Shown here: positions 1-12,661 of the stretch, one piece after another
Layout of the letters: every line of letters begins with the position of its first letter
Position numbering within the stretch: the stretch's first letter is position 1
Source: Aselliscus stoliczkanus
Taxonomy: Eukaryota; Chordata; Mammalia; Chiroptera; Hipposideridae
Length of the DNA: 64,000 nt
Direction of reading: 5' to 3'
NCBI GenBank assembly: GCA_033961575.1
Contig: CM066735.1
Span: 35,483,501-35,547,500 of the forward strand
Position numbers and translations under genes: made by a program
Notes under the pieces: model-generated
The model's input: the letters and a program-made list of their open reading frames with translations, nothing else
What the model was told of the DNA's origin: nothing
Databases searched by the model: none

Positions 1-599
1 AAGGGAGAGAAGGAGAAAGGAAGAAAGAAAGTAGATAAGATAGGGTTCAGACTAAGTAGCAGAGAAGCCAACCCATGTGTCATATGTGAGAGAAGATTAA
101 AGCTAATGCTTGGCTATTCCTATCAAAGGATTATTTTTATTTTCTAACACTTAGGCTGTGATATAATCTCCTCAAATTCACAAATGTGATCAATTCTTTA
201 AAATAGAGGAGTTCTGAGCTCTAATTCCACTAAGACCATTGTGTATTTGACATAGTCATATTTGGGAAAAATAGTTTGTAAAAGAAGGAGAGTGGATAGC
301 TTGAATACATGAATAACATATCTGTTCATGAATTCATATTTGCCATGTTTTTTCTTGTCTCCTTGGTGGAATAAATAGAACTGGTAGATTGCACTCCTCT
401 ATCCTCCTAACGCCCCCTCACCCATAGTCTCATCACCATGACCTAACTTGAGACCATCAAAATCAATCCCATGTATATCGTACCTTTTATGAGAGTCAGT
501 ATAATAATCTTTGATTTCCAAATCATGGCATACTTTCAGGAATCTGATACTCATACATCTCTATAGCAGGGAGACACCCACTTCTGACACTTCCTATTT
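1..599. other. Upstream intron, mostly unique sequence
   Basis: The first 40 bases are a purine-rich simple run (ggaagaaagaaag style). The rest is AT-rich sequence in which I recognise no gene, exon or repeat. Confidence 0.5.
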
Positions 600-830
600 C
601 TGTTTCCAGTTTTATTTATTTTTAGATAACTTATCATCAGCTGACATATTCTATGTTTAACTTGTATATTTATTTGCCTTCCTTCACTAGAATGTATATT
701 TCACATGGGAAAGATTTTTGTATTTCTTCCTGTTGGCTGTTTTCTGAAACTAGAACATTGTCTGAAAGATAGTAGAAAGTCATAAATGATTCATTGAATG
801 TATGATTAACTAAATGAATGAAAGAAAATA
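600..830 (+). repeat. L2 3' end remnant
   Basis: The order cactagaatgtatatttcacatgg, then ttttctgaaactagaacattgtctgaaagatagtag, then a gaatg...aatgaatgaaag end follows the known LINE-2 3' terminus (tagaatgtaagctccatgagg ... aacagtgcctggcacatagtag ... gaatgaatga). It is strongly diverged. The antisense ORF in it has no resemblance to a protein family. Confidence 0.6.
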
Positions 831-997
831 ATAATGAGAATAGTTTACTTTGGGGAGGAACAGTTTTCATTTTCTTTTAATTTTCTGTTTTGGAACAAAA
901 AATACTGTAGCACCAAAATATTGAATCATCTCTTTATTATTATAATTTCACATGCAACTTTGACAGCTCTATTAAATCTATGTTAAATGTTTCCTCT

Positions 998-1147
998 GGC
1001 TGAGTGGCTCAGTTGGTTAAGAGTTCGCTCAGGAGTGTGAGCTGAGCTCTGAGCAACCCCAGTTCGATGCCCAGCCCGAACTGAGCTGCCATTGAGCTGC
1101 CAACAGGTGGCAGGATGGCTCAGCTAAAAAACAAAACAAAAAAATAA
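998..1147 (+). mobile_element. Type A tRNA-derived SINE
   Basis: The head ggctgagtggctcagttggttaagag carries a polymerase III A-box-like region and agttcgatgcc a B box. The 3' part is gccaacaggtggcaggatggctcagct followed by an A-rich tail. It is flanked by a perfect 15-bp target duplication, ttaaatgtttcctct, at 983-997 and 1148-1162, which makes it a complete and fairly recent retrotransposed copy. Confidence 0.95.
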
Positions 1148-1162
1148 TTAAATGTTTCCTCT

Positions 1163-3114
1163 TGGATGCTATGTGTCTGAGCTGCCTTGATGACATACAT
1201 TCTACTGATATTTCTATCTTGTCATGTTGACTCTAACCCCTTTGGAGCCCATGTTACTAGTTACTTGATCTTTAATAAAGAAAACAAATGTATAAAAAAT
1301 GCCATTTATTGTAATCTTAAAAAGTTCACCAAAAAACTAGTCAGTTTGGGAAACATTTTTAATATTCCATAATAGAAAACATGAAATTATGAGTGGCCTC
1401 TTAGACTGAACCTTTATCATAGATATTAGAATGATAGTATACTCAGTGACTGTTTCTGTCATAAATCACTAGCTCAGAAGTAACTTGTACATAAGTTTTG
1501 AGAAGCCTAACTAGGAAGTTTGTGAAACAAGTGTCAGACATAGAAATGAAAGCTCAGTTAACTATTAAAGCCCTACAAGTTTGAAAAACCTGTGCCAAAA
1601 AAATTGCTTAATGTATCACTGTGCACTGGGAAGGAAATCTACTTGTATGCACATTTTCTATGATACTTCCCGTGACAGTCAAACACTCAACACTTTAAAG
1701 CTATCAAAACTCTGGCTATCTAAACCAATTTTTCCATACTGTTGAAAGCTCAGTGGAAAGTACTTCCCTCCTTTGGAACACTCCAGACTATGGCAATGTC
1801 CCATCAGGAAACTTACAGGAGAGAAAAAGTTATGAGGAAGCATGTTTTAAGTAGTCTGTGTCATTGACCAAAAATGGAATAAATGAGGAAAACATACATT
1901 TGAAGTGTTGATTAATGAGGGAATAAATCACCCCTCTCCTGTACATGAGTGTGGCCCAGTATAGGTAACAGGGTCTTTTAAAAACATCACTGACCAGACC
2001 ATGAGCTTTTTCTAGGTTACTCTCAGGGAACAGTATGTCCAGTGTAAGTTTTGTAATCATGATCCACTCACAATCAAGCTAGTCTTATGCCAGAGCCAGC
2101 ATTTAATAAAAAGGGGGAAGTTTGTTCTCTTGGTCTCATTCATGATTTAATTTGAGTAAAATATTAGAACAAAAATAAATATGACAAAATGATGGAAGCT
2201 TTCCCCTCAACTTTACTTTCTATCTTCATCTCATTACAAAAAGTTATGAGAATAGAAGTCACTACAAATATTATTGAAATAACTGACCAAAGCCTGGTTT
2301 CACTGCATTTTAAAATCACCGCAATGATAGCATTACAGATTTTAGGAAGAGCATAGTGAGGTAAGATCAAATACAGTCTCCCCTCCCACCCAGGAAAAGT
2401 CATTTTCCATGATCTAACAAATAACAGATGGAGAATGATCGAGAGCTCTGTTACTTTCTAAGCAGAAAAGCAGTATTTGTTTTCTCATTGTAGCAGAGAT
2501 GGCTTCAGCCTTTAGGTAGTTTTGTTAATCTCTCCAGGTGGATGGTCCTCAAGTGTAGAGCTTAATACTCCCTATCAACAATATGGACCAGTTAAAACAG
2601 ATAAATGTTTTGCTTCCCCCGCCAAGGCAGGAAATAGCTTAAGTAATAAAATTTGAATACAATATAAAAGAATAGAGAACTCATTTTATTGCAGAAGTTA
2701 TATTAGCAGTGCGTATGCCATCGTTGCATATCACCACTCTACTGGCTAAGGATGGGAGTTCTAGTGACTCATATGCTAAGCTCCATCCTTCGAATTGTCT
2801 CAACAACTATCCACGCTTAGGCGAAACTGAACTTTTAACTTAGACATGTGCCAAGAAGCATTAAAAAGGGAGCTCAAAAGCATCTTTAGAAATTAGAATC
2901 ACCAATTGATATAACAAAGAGAGTCTGAAACCTATTGCTTACCAAAAGAAACAATAATGCATCATGAACGCACAACCATAACAAGCTTGAGGTGGTGTGG
3001 AAATTGGCAGTAAATAGTTTGAATAAGAAGCACATTATATATAAAAGAAACCTCAATTTTTTTAGCTTTAAATTATTACTTTTTGAGGGCATACTCTATG
3101 TTGTCTTGCACCTG

Positions 3115-3117
<3 letters not shown>
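1163..3117. other. Upstream intron, no recognised feature
   Basis: AT-rich sequence with ordinary stop-codon density. Short ORFs on both strands lack family resemblance and codon-like structure. I see no convincing repeat family or exon. Confidence 0.5.

Positions 3118-3177
<60 letters not shown>
3118..3177 (+). repeat. (TG)n microsatellite
   Basis: An uninterrupted dinucleotide run of about 29 TG units. It makes the Cys-Val stretch of a spurious ORF. Confidence 0.97.
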
Positions 3178-3182
<5 letters not shown>

Positions 3183-3194
3183 CTTCATGACAAC

Positions 3195-3345
3195 AATGAG
3201 AGATGTCTGTCTTCAATTTCTGATGGAGGAGAGGTTAACTGATTTGTCAGGATTTTTAGAGCTATTAGGTGGCATGGCAGGACCTGAACCCAGAGCTGGC
3301 TGACCTCAGAACCTGTGTTTTCTGATTACACTGCACAACCTTTAA
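3195..3345 (-). repeat. MIR remnant
   Basis: Order of pieces: gaggagaggttaactgatttgtcagg, then gcatggcaggacctgaaccc, then gctggctgacctcagaacctgtg, then attacactgcac. This follows the reverse complement of the MIR core (gaggttaagtgacttgcc ... gggattcgaaccc ... ctgactccaaagcccgtg). Confidence 0.65.
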
Positions 3346-5052
<1,707 letters not shown>

Positions 5053-5093
<41 letters not shown>

Positions 5094-5197
5094 ATATATA
5101 TATATATATCCAATACACTATATATACACAGACATTAGATATTGCTTTCCAAATATATATGTATAATATATTCCATATATTCCATATCATATATGTG

Positions 5198-5246
<49 letters not shown>

Positions 5247-5286
5247 TATCATATATAGCTTTCCAAAAAGGCAGGAGATAGGATCT

Positions 5287-5332
<46 letters not shown>
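5053..5332. repeat. Cluster of (TA)n microsatellites
   Basis: Three long TA runs (about 5053-5109, 5199-5240 and 5290-5332) separated by AT-rich spacers that keep TA-like motifs (ccatatatt, catatatgt). TA runs are self-complementary, so the block can extrude hairpins. Open frames on both strands here are artefacts of the Tyr-Ile repeat. Confidence 0.97.
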
Positions 5333-5345
<13 letters not shown>

Positions 5346-5654
5346 TTATGCCTCATTTTCAGTGGTCTGATATTAGGGAAATTACCTAAATATCTGAAAA
5401 TCCATATTAATAAGGATAGTAATTTACTTATCACATGTTAACTGTATATTAAAGTATTGAATTATATTTTATGGAATACTTGGTACAAGCAAATTAATAT
5501 ATGTGAAATAGTTATATATTACAAGCTTTAAGGCAAAATACCAGTGGGCTCGTATTTAATTAATGTACATTTCTCCTTAAATGGCAAGGTGGATACAAGA
5601 CAATGTGACTCGATTATCCTTTAAAATTGTTCACAAGGATAGACTGTTTTTCAA

Positions 5655-5800
5655 AGACAATGAGAAAGCAGCATTATTATTTTACATTTATTTCAAGAAA
5701 CTGAAATGCAGAGAAGTTAAGAATTAAGTGACTGAAATTATAATTAAACGTATGTCAAAATAATTATGAAGTCTACATGTTTTCCACTAAACATAACTCT
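5655..5800 (-). repeat. Probable MIR remnant
   Basis: The order ttttacatttatttcaagaaactgaaatgcagagaagttaag...gtgactgaaatt... resembles an antisense MIR (attttacagatgaggaaactgaggcccagagaggttaagtgact), at high divergence. Confidence 0.5.
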
Positions 5801-5879
5801 GTAGTCAACACTGTTTTGTGTGCTCAGGATGACCAGAAGAAGACATTATGGTTCATCAGGGAAGAAACTATTTGTATTA

Positions 5880-6130
5880 TATTGTATTATATTTAATGTG
5901 ATCAGACAATATAGAAGGGGATAAATATCATAAAGAGGCCTGCATAAGATATTGAGTGAATTGAGAATATAATGTCCAGCTTTGGGAATCAAAGAGACTT
6001 TATGAAGATGGTAGCAATTGAACTAATCTTTAGGATGAGTGGATTTGGACTTTGGGAGATGAGAGATGGTAGATGAACAAAAAGAGTAGCATAAATAAAA
6101 ACTGAAAATGCCTGGCATATCAGCATCTTT
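5880..6130 (+). repeat. Old interspersed repeat fragment
   Basis: Phrases such as ctttgggaatcaaagagactttatgaagatggtagcaattgaac and tgaacaaaaagagtagcataaataaaaactgaaaatgcctggcatat resemble the 5' half of an old mammalian repeat that I also see at 15425, 9390 and 38500. I cannot name it with certainty. Confidence 0.35.
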
Positions 6131-6191
6131 AGAGAAACTCAATATTTGAGTCCAACTGCAATATTTGTCCCAGGTCTGAAATTCTATGAAA

Positions 6192-6223
6192 TATATATAT
6201 ATATAATATATATATATATATAA
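6192..6223. repeat. Short (TA)n tract
   Basis: Two TA runs split by one irregularity (atatataatatata). Confidence 0.9.
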
Positions 6224-9200
6224 TTACTGTTTTACCAACTGATTAAGCAATCAGTCTAATCTACCAACTCCTATCCCCACCCCCATACTATGAGAATGCA
6301 TGGATTTGACTAAATAATACTTGAACTATTGTAGTACTTGAATTATGTAGCAATAACAGGAAATATTTTTAATGGTATACCATTTATCAAGCATCAACAA
6401 GATAATTAAATTGATTATATTTGTAAAGGATTTTTACTCAAAATATAGTTATTGTTGATAGTGGAATGGTAGAGCTAGAAACTAAAAAACAAGCAAACAA
6501 ACAAACAAAAAAAGAAACAAGCACAGACTGATTAATGATCTCTAGCAATACCAGTAAATAAGAACCATGCCTAAAATACTGCTGCTTGCACCTATCATGA
6601 GGAAAAATGATACTGTTTTAGGGGATATGATTTGATGTTGCTAAGGAAGGCAAGGAAGCCAGTATATTATTCTGATAAATAAAATTCTGCAGTTCAGAAA
6701 TCTGAGTCATCAATAAAAACTATTCAATAGAGAAACAGTAAAACATTGTCTATAAAGGAACTAGGGTGTACTAAGAACTATTGAATTTGTGGAGAAAACA
6801 ATCTCTAGGTTTTCTTAACTACTGGAAGGTAATATGGTAACAAATTTATGGAAATTATTTACAGTAAATGCAATACATTGAATGAATATTGTAATGATTG
6901 TGCCAATAGCTCATACATAATTATATGTAACACAAAAGATCTACATGTTTAATATTATGTCATAAAGATATTAGGTAATGAAAGCTCTTACAATCAGCAA
7001 TCGTATTGTAAGCTTTTTTGTTTTATTTTTTATTTTTTTGATAATCACAAAACTATTCCTTAACAATGAAAAATGATGTTCACCTAATCATTAAAAGAAG
7101 ATAACGTTTTTCTAAGGTAATGCTGGAATTATATGAGCTATTTTAATATTCCTGTGTTCTCACCCAGTGATTTTTCTGGAAGGCGTTCCATTTTTAGTGT
7201 CACATCTTTGTTTAAACAGATCATCAAGCTATATAATGACGCTTCAGAGATAACACTAGCTTATACACATTGTGTCTGCTTTAGAAAGAAGGTATTTTTA
7301 CTTAAATGTGAATAGAAATCATACGAGTATATCTATTTTTCTTTCCATCTTTTATAATACTTTACAAATAAACCTACTTAGGTTTTGTGAAGTTCAGTGA
7401 CAGGTTTTGTATAATGACATGGCTTGGGGACATCACTCTATTATAAAATAATAAGGAAATACCATGAATAAAAATTTATAACAATAGTGAGAAAGCAATC
7501 CATTCAAAAATTATGTATTGAGTACCTATGTGTATAGAGGGTTGTGATAGTTAAAACAACTTCAAAATATAGGATTTTTTTTCCTTATGAATATATAATC
7601 TCAGACAGACAGTGATTAAAAAAACACCACAGTTATAGGAAGGGTAAAAAGTAATCATTTTTTACATCCAGAATACATTCCCCCTTATAGTTCCTAAAAA
7701 AGAAAGCCCAGAAAACTTGAAAGTACATAAATGAATATATGGAAGAATAGACTAAGACTAGACTGGTTAAGAAACTTATCTGGATCCATTGTTTGCTGAT
7801 ACGTACAATGATAGATTTCTTGAGTTCCAGTTTATTGTTTTTTCTATCATGGTATCAAATGGAAGACAGTAGATGTAAGGGGGGATTTGCAAACAGAAAA
7901 ACATTAATGATAAAAAACACCACACCATGAAATATTAATTATAGTATCACAGTGTTATTGCGGTAGTTATAAGATTTTCTATAAAATAACTTTTTTTCCC
8001 TTTCTGGATAAAATGAATTATTTTAATGTATTATAGTAGATATTAGATGGTATTCTTAATTTTTCTCCAGTTTCTTGACATTATTAAAATTTTCTTTGAT
8101 TTTACTAAGATATTTAAAATAAGTTCTCAGTGTGAGCATTGAGTTTTCTATATCGTACATTGACGAACAAACTTAATGGGACCCAATAAATTTTAAGTGA
8201 GTTCAGTGACATAGCTTTGAACACTTAGAGGAAACACTAAATCCTCAGGTCAGTTCCTGGATACTTGTCACTCTGGCATTTTGTTGTCTTAAATATTTTT
8301 AGTAGAGTATGTAGATTTTTCAGTGTAAAGGTTTATTATAGAATTTAAAGTGTGTTAATAGTGCCATTATTAACTACAAGGACCTGTATTAACACAAGGA
8401 TTCAGCATTTTTTTCCAACAAAAATTAAATTAAAATTTTGATTTAGTTTCATTTGCATGGAATGCTATATTTTTGCTTTAAATCTGGAGGCAAATGCAAG
8501 TGATTTGCCATCAGACAAGATGACCATATATGAACTGAGGCATTTAATTACAGAAGTGCTATTTAAATGAATGTTTGTATTTACTTATTTTTGCAAATTT
8601 GATTATTATGATAACGTACTATTATACAATTGTTGATTTTAGGATTTTTTAAGAATTTGCCTTTGGAATTTCTAGATAACCAAATTGACTACCCAGAAAA
8701 AAGATATTTGTTTTGAAAATGATTTCTGTATGTTTTCTGAGTTAAGTCAAAAATTGCTTTGGCTGTGATACTGAATCTTAAAATTGTATGAAATGAGGAG
8801 TTTAACTCTGATAGATTCTTGAAATTCTTAAATTGATATGAAGCACAGTCCCCAAAACCATATACATGTACTATAAGATGTATATGTGTTTCCATGTTTC
8901 ACGTACTAATGTCACACTTAAATCACTTTCCATCAATTCAAAATGCTCTTTATGTGTGGAAAGATCCAAGGGGAAATGTGTTTCTACTAGGCATAACATA
9001 GTTTTTTGAAAGCATAATGTATCAATTGTGAACATTTATATTGAAACTAATTTCTTTCTTAAAAGGAATACGTAGTATAGATTCTCACATTTGAAAATAT
9101 TTAAAAAAATAGAACAGTTATTTTAAATCATCTAACTTTTCATTATTATGTTCAGAATACCATCTCTATGTGAAACACATCTTAATGAAATATTGATATA

Positions 9201-9380
9201 ATAATGACATTATAAGATAAAGAAAATTTATTTTTCTAGGAAATCACAATTGCTATAATAAAATATTACTTATAGGAACCATTTAATAACCAGAGTGATA
9301 AAATATGAATATTATGTTAACATGCATAGATATTAGATCATTAGTATATAAAAGGCCTTTATTTAAAAAAAAATAGCAGA
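6224..9380. other. Downstream intron, no recognised feature
   Basis: Three kilobases of AT-rich sequence without SINEs, strong microsatellites or exon-like frames. A tract near 7500-7545 (attcaaaaattatgtattgagtacctatgtg) looks like a tiny L2-type scrap. Confidence 0.45.
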
Positions 9381-9389
9381 GTTTAGTGA

Positions 9390-10300
9390 CCTGAATTAAG
9401 ACTGTTGCGGTAATATAAGTTAAAAGTAATGGGGTCAGGACTAGAGGAGCAGTGGTCATAATGCAGGGAGATGGCCATATTTGCAAAATAACTTATAAAC
9501 AGAATCATCTCGATTTGATAGGTGATTACACATGTGTAGGAGGAAGAGGGTAGGGTCAAGGATAATACATAAATATCTAACTTGCATACCAAGGTGAACA
9601 ATAATTCTGTTCATTCAAATAGGGAACATGGGGAGACAAGCAAACTTGGGAAATAATTAGTTAAATTTTAGACATACTTGCATATTCACGTAGAAATATT
9701 TGTGAAGAATATTGTGGCCTACACCTCAAGTGGAATCTCTGGGCTACAAATAGAAATATGGAGCATGCAGTTCAAATTTGATGCTCTGGCAAAGAGTAGG
9801 ATACCCAGGGTGAGTATGTAAAGAGAGAAGAGATGGACAGAAGAACAATAGGGAACAAAAACTAAACAACAAAACACTTAGAGAGGAAGGAAGAAAACCA
9901 AAGGAGTGCATTATCATAAAAGTGTAGTAAGGGATTGTCCACAGACAATTTCCAAGGCTGGGTTCACAACAAGAAAGTTTATGACAGATAAACAGCACTG
10001 GATTTGGCAATAAGGAAGTCATTGTTGGCTTTGCTCATAGCATTTTCAGCAGACATGTACAGTTAGAAGCAAATTTCTGGTTGTTAAGAGGTTAGATGTA
10101 AAAAATTTTAAAAAATATATTAATGCTGAGCAAAGAATCAGAGCACATAAGCATACAGCAAGTATGTATTTAGATAAAATCCAAAATAAGTAAAACTGAT
10201 CCATGGTTTTAGTAGTTAATATGGTGGCTGCCTTTGGGAGAGTTGAAAGAAAATGACTTGGAAACACAAGGCGAGAGGAGGGCTTCCATGATGTTGGCAA
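9390..10300 (+). repeat. Old interspersed repeat, long fragment
   Basis: Several phrases occur in the order of the old family also seen at 38500: gttgcggtaatataagttaaaagtaatgg, agggagatggccatatttgc, a caagtggaatctctgggctac phrase, and gaaggaagaaaaccaaaggagtgcattatc. The purine-rich + strand gives long antisense ORFs of 92 and 95 codons, which I regard as fortuitous. Confidence 0.4.
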
Positions 10301-10380
10301 TGTTCTACTTTTAAACTCCATAATACATCCCACTGTGATTTGGGAAATGCTGCATTAGACATTGGTACAGCTACTTACTT

Positions 10381-10384
10381 AAAA

Positions 10385-10460
<76 letters not shown>
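10381..10460. repeat. Compound A(n)(TA)n(CA)n microsatellite
   Basis: A poly(A) run passes into about 27 TA units and then eight CA units. Confidence 0.97.
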
Positions 10461-10461
<1 letters not shown>

Positions 10462-10790
10462 AATCATTATAGCATGAAACATCGCAACAACTTTAATTGA
10501 CTGGCCTATCGGGAAAATAATCTTTCTACTATATACTTTAATTATAAAATTAATTCACATAATTGTCTGTATGCTTTTAATTGTCTATGTTACAGTTTAT
10601 AGATATGTCCTGACTGTTTGGGGAAATACAGCTCAGCCCCAGTCATTTACAGGAAGTTTGCACATTCTGTTAGCATTGTTGTATCTAGGTTCTTTACAGA
10701 GAAAGGACTGTCCAAAAGATGATTGTTGAGACACAACCTATAGACATGTGTTTCAAAAGGACAGTTCTTTGGTCCTAAGCAAGACTAATT

Positions 10791-10896
10791 TTTTTTTTTT
10801 TTTGAGGGTAGTGTCACTGACCCTCATATGTGGGACCCGAACCGGGACTGCTGGCTTACCAAGCCAGCGCTTAACCACCGCACCACTCGGCCAGCC
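10791..10896 (-). mobile_element. Type B tRNA-derived SINE
   Basis: Read on the minus strand it runs gggctggccgagtggtgcggtggttaagcgctgg, then gtaagccagcagtcccggttcgggtcc, then cacatatgagggtcagtgacac and a poly(A) tail. A perfect 11-bp target duplication, caagactaatt, lies at 10780-10790 and 10897-10907. The plus-strand ORF over it is a shadow. Confidence 0.95.
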
Positions 10897-11192
10897 CAAG
10901 ACTAATTATTTTTATACAACAATTATTAATAGAAAGACAGCAGGTCAGGTGATACCGGTATGAACTATAACAACAAAAAGTCTTAAATTCTTGCCATTTA
11001 GGATGACCTCATTATTAAGATGAATCTGTGGCGGCTGATAGGCCGTTTTCGTTTCTCTTTTTACCTGTAGTGTCTGACATTCTTCACACTATGATTTCTT
11101 GCTGGTAAATTTTATTTGCTGACCTATTTGTCACATTTAAAAGCAGACACAATTAGGTATTTCAGCACCTATTTGATTTCTAGTGGAACACT

Positions 11193-11241
<49 letters not shown>
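11193..11241. repeat. (TA)n microsatellite
   Basis: An uninterrupted TA run of about 24 units; it creates Tyr-Ile ORFs on both strands. Confidence 0.97.
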
Positions 11242-11243
<2 letters not shown>

Positions 11244-12616
11244 TAAAGTATTGACTGTTTTAGTCATACAGATATTGACAGTAAGGCCTTTTCTGACACA
11301 AAGTAAAACTGAATAAAAAAATACAAAACAATACAATGGGGATTGATCAACCATTCTTATTTTCCACAATGTACCGTATCTTGTCAGTCATAACAGTGCA
11401 TCTGACTTAAAATTACTTTCTCCTGATTTTAGCATAATATTCTGGGATAAGGTTTGCCTGAGCTTTTCTTTTTGAACTTTTATAATCATTTCTGTTAAGA
11501 CTATACATGTGTTATTGAAAAAAAACAAAAAACATTTCTGTAATTCATTGGTACTTTGGCTTTGTTCACCCCAGAGTCTTCATGCCAATATCTCAGAAAC
11601 TTCAACTGAGTCTTGCATTGTCCCTGTGTGGTTTTGAAAGCCTATCTAGATGATGCCTTTTTTTATAATGGCTTTACCATGGGGACACCAGCTGCATTGC
11701 TTCCCCAGACCTAAGTCACTGAGTCATGACAGAGTTGCTTCAGCATGACATGAAAGCCTTAGCTTCATTTTAAAGAATGTCAGATTTCCAAATTGAATTT
11801 CTACTAATGGGATTTAATTTTAACTGGCCAAATATATTGTTCAACTATTGAAAACAATTTGAATGTAGTATGTCATGTTTTAATTACTAGCTGTTTTTTC
11901 TGCATCCCCTTCTCTAGATTGGTTTGAGAGAATGCATTTCACTTTCCAGTTGAAAGTTTAGAAGATTCTGCTCTGTCAAATGATTCTTTAGGGAGACATT
12001 TATTTAGTAAATGAATGTGATTATGAAATATTAAATCAAGTGCTTTTCAAACATGTAATATAATACTCATACATGTTTAAGATATTAGTATTTAAAAATA
12101 TTTTTAATTCAAGATTCAGAAACTAGTACTTAGAAAGTACATTTTTGCTAAATTTGTTTTAATATATATTTATTTTTTATATTTATATTTACACTTTATT
12201 TTAACCAGATAGAGGTCTACTTTCTTAGTTAAAAGAGTTCTACCACTTACATAGAGTAGTTTCATGGAAGTAACCAGATAAAACATGAAGCTTTGAATAG
12301 GCCTTATGAATAGCATATAGATATTATAAGGTTTAATTGAGTATCTAATATTTCTTCAAAAATATTCTGTCTTGTTCCAAAAAAGAGAAAAGAAATGAAG
12401 CAAACGATAGAAACGGATACTTTACTTTCACAAATTTTAAGTCAAATCACATATTAATAAGACTTCAGCCAAAAGTATTTGCTTTTATAAACTATCATAA
12501 TTCCATATCCTTTTTAACAATGCATTTATTTTTCTTGTAGAAGCTAAAGAAAACAGAAAGGCATAAAAGAGAAAACAGGAATAAAATTTAATTCCATTAT
12601 TCAGTTATAATTACTT
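11242..12616. other. Downstream intron, mostly unique
   Basis: No gene seen. The part near 11560-11770 is less AT-rich (caccccagagtcttcatgcc, ccatggggacaccagctgc) and matches no repeat I know. It could be a conserved non-coding element, but this cannot be judged without alignment. Confidence 0.4.
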
Positions 12617-12618
12617 TG

Positions 12619-12650
<32 letters not shown>

Positions 12651-12661
12651 TCACACACACA
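12617..12661. repeat. Compound (TA)n(CA)n microsatellite
   Basis: About nine TA units run into about eight CA units, with one TCA interruption. Confidence 0.95.

Noticed and set aside
2992..3303. 103-codon ORF with a Cys-Val run
   Set aside because: The open frame is produced by the (TG)n microsatellite and a MIR.
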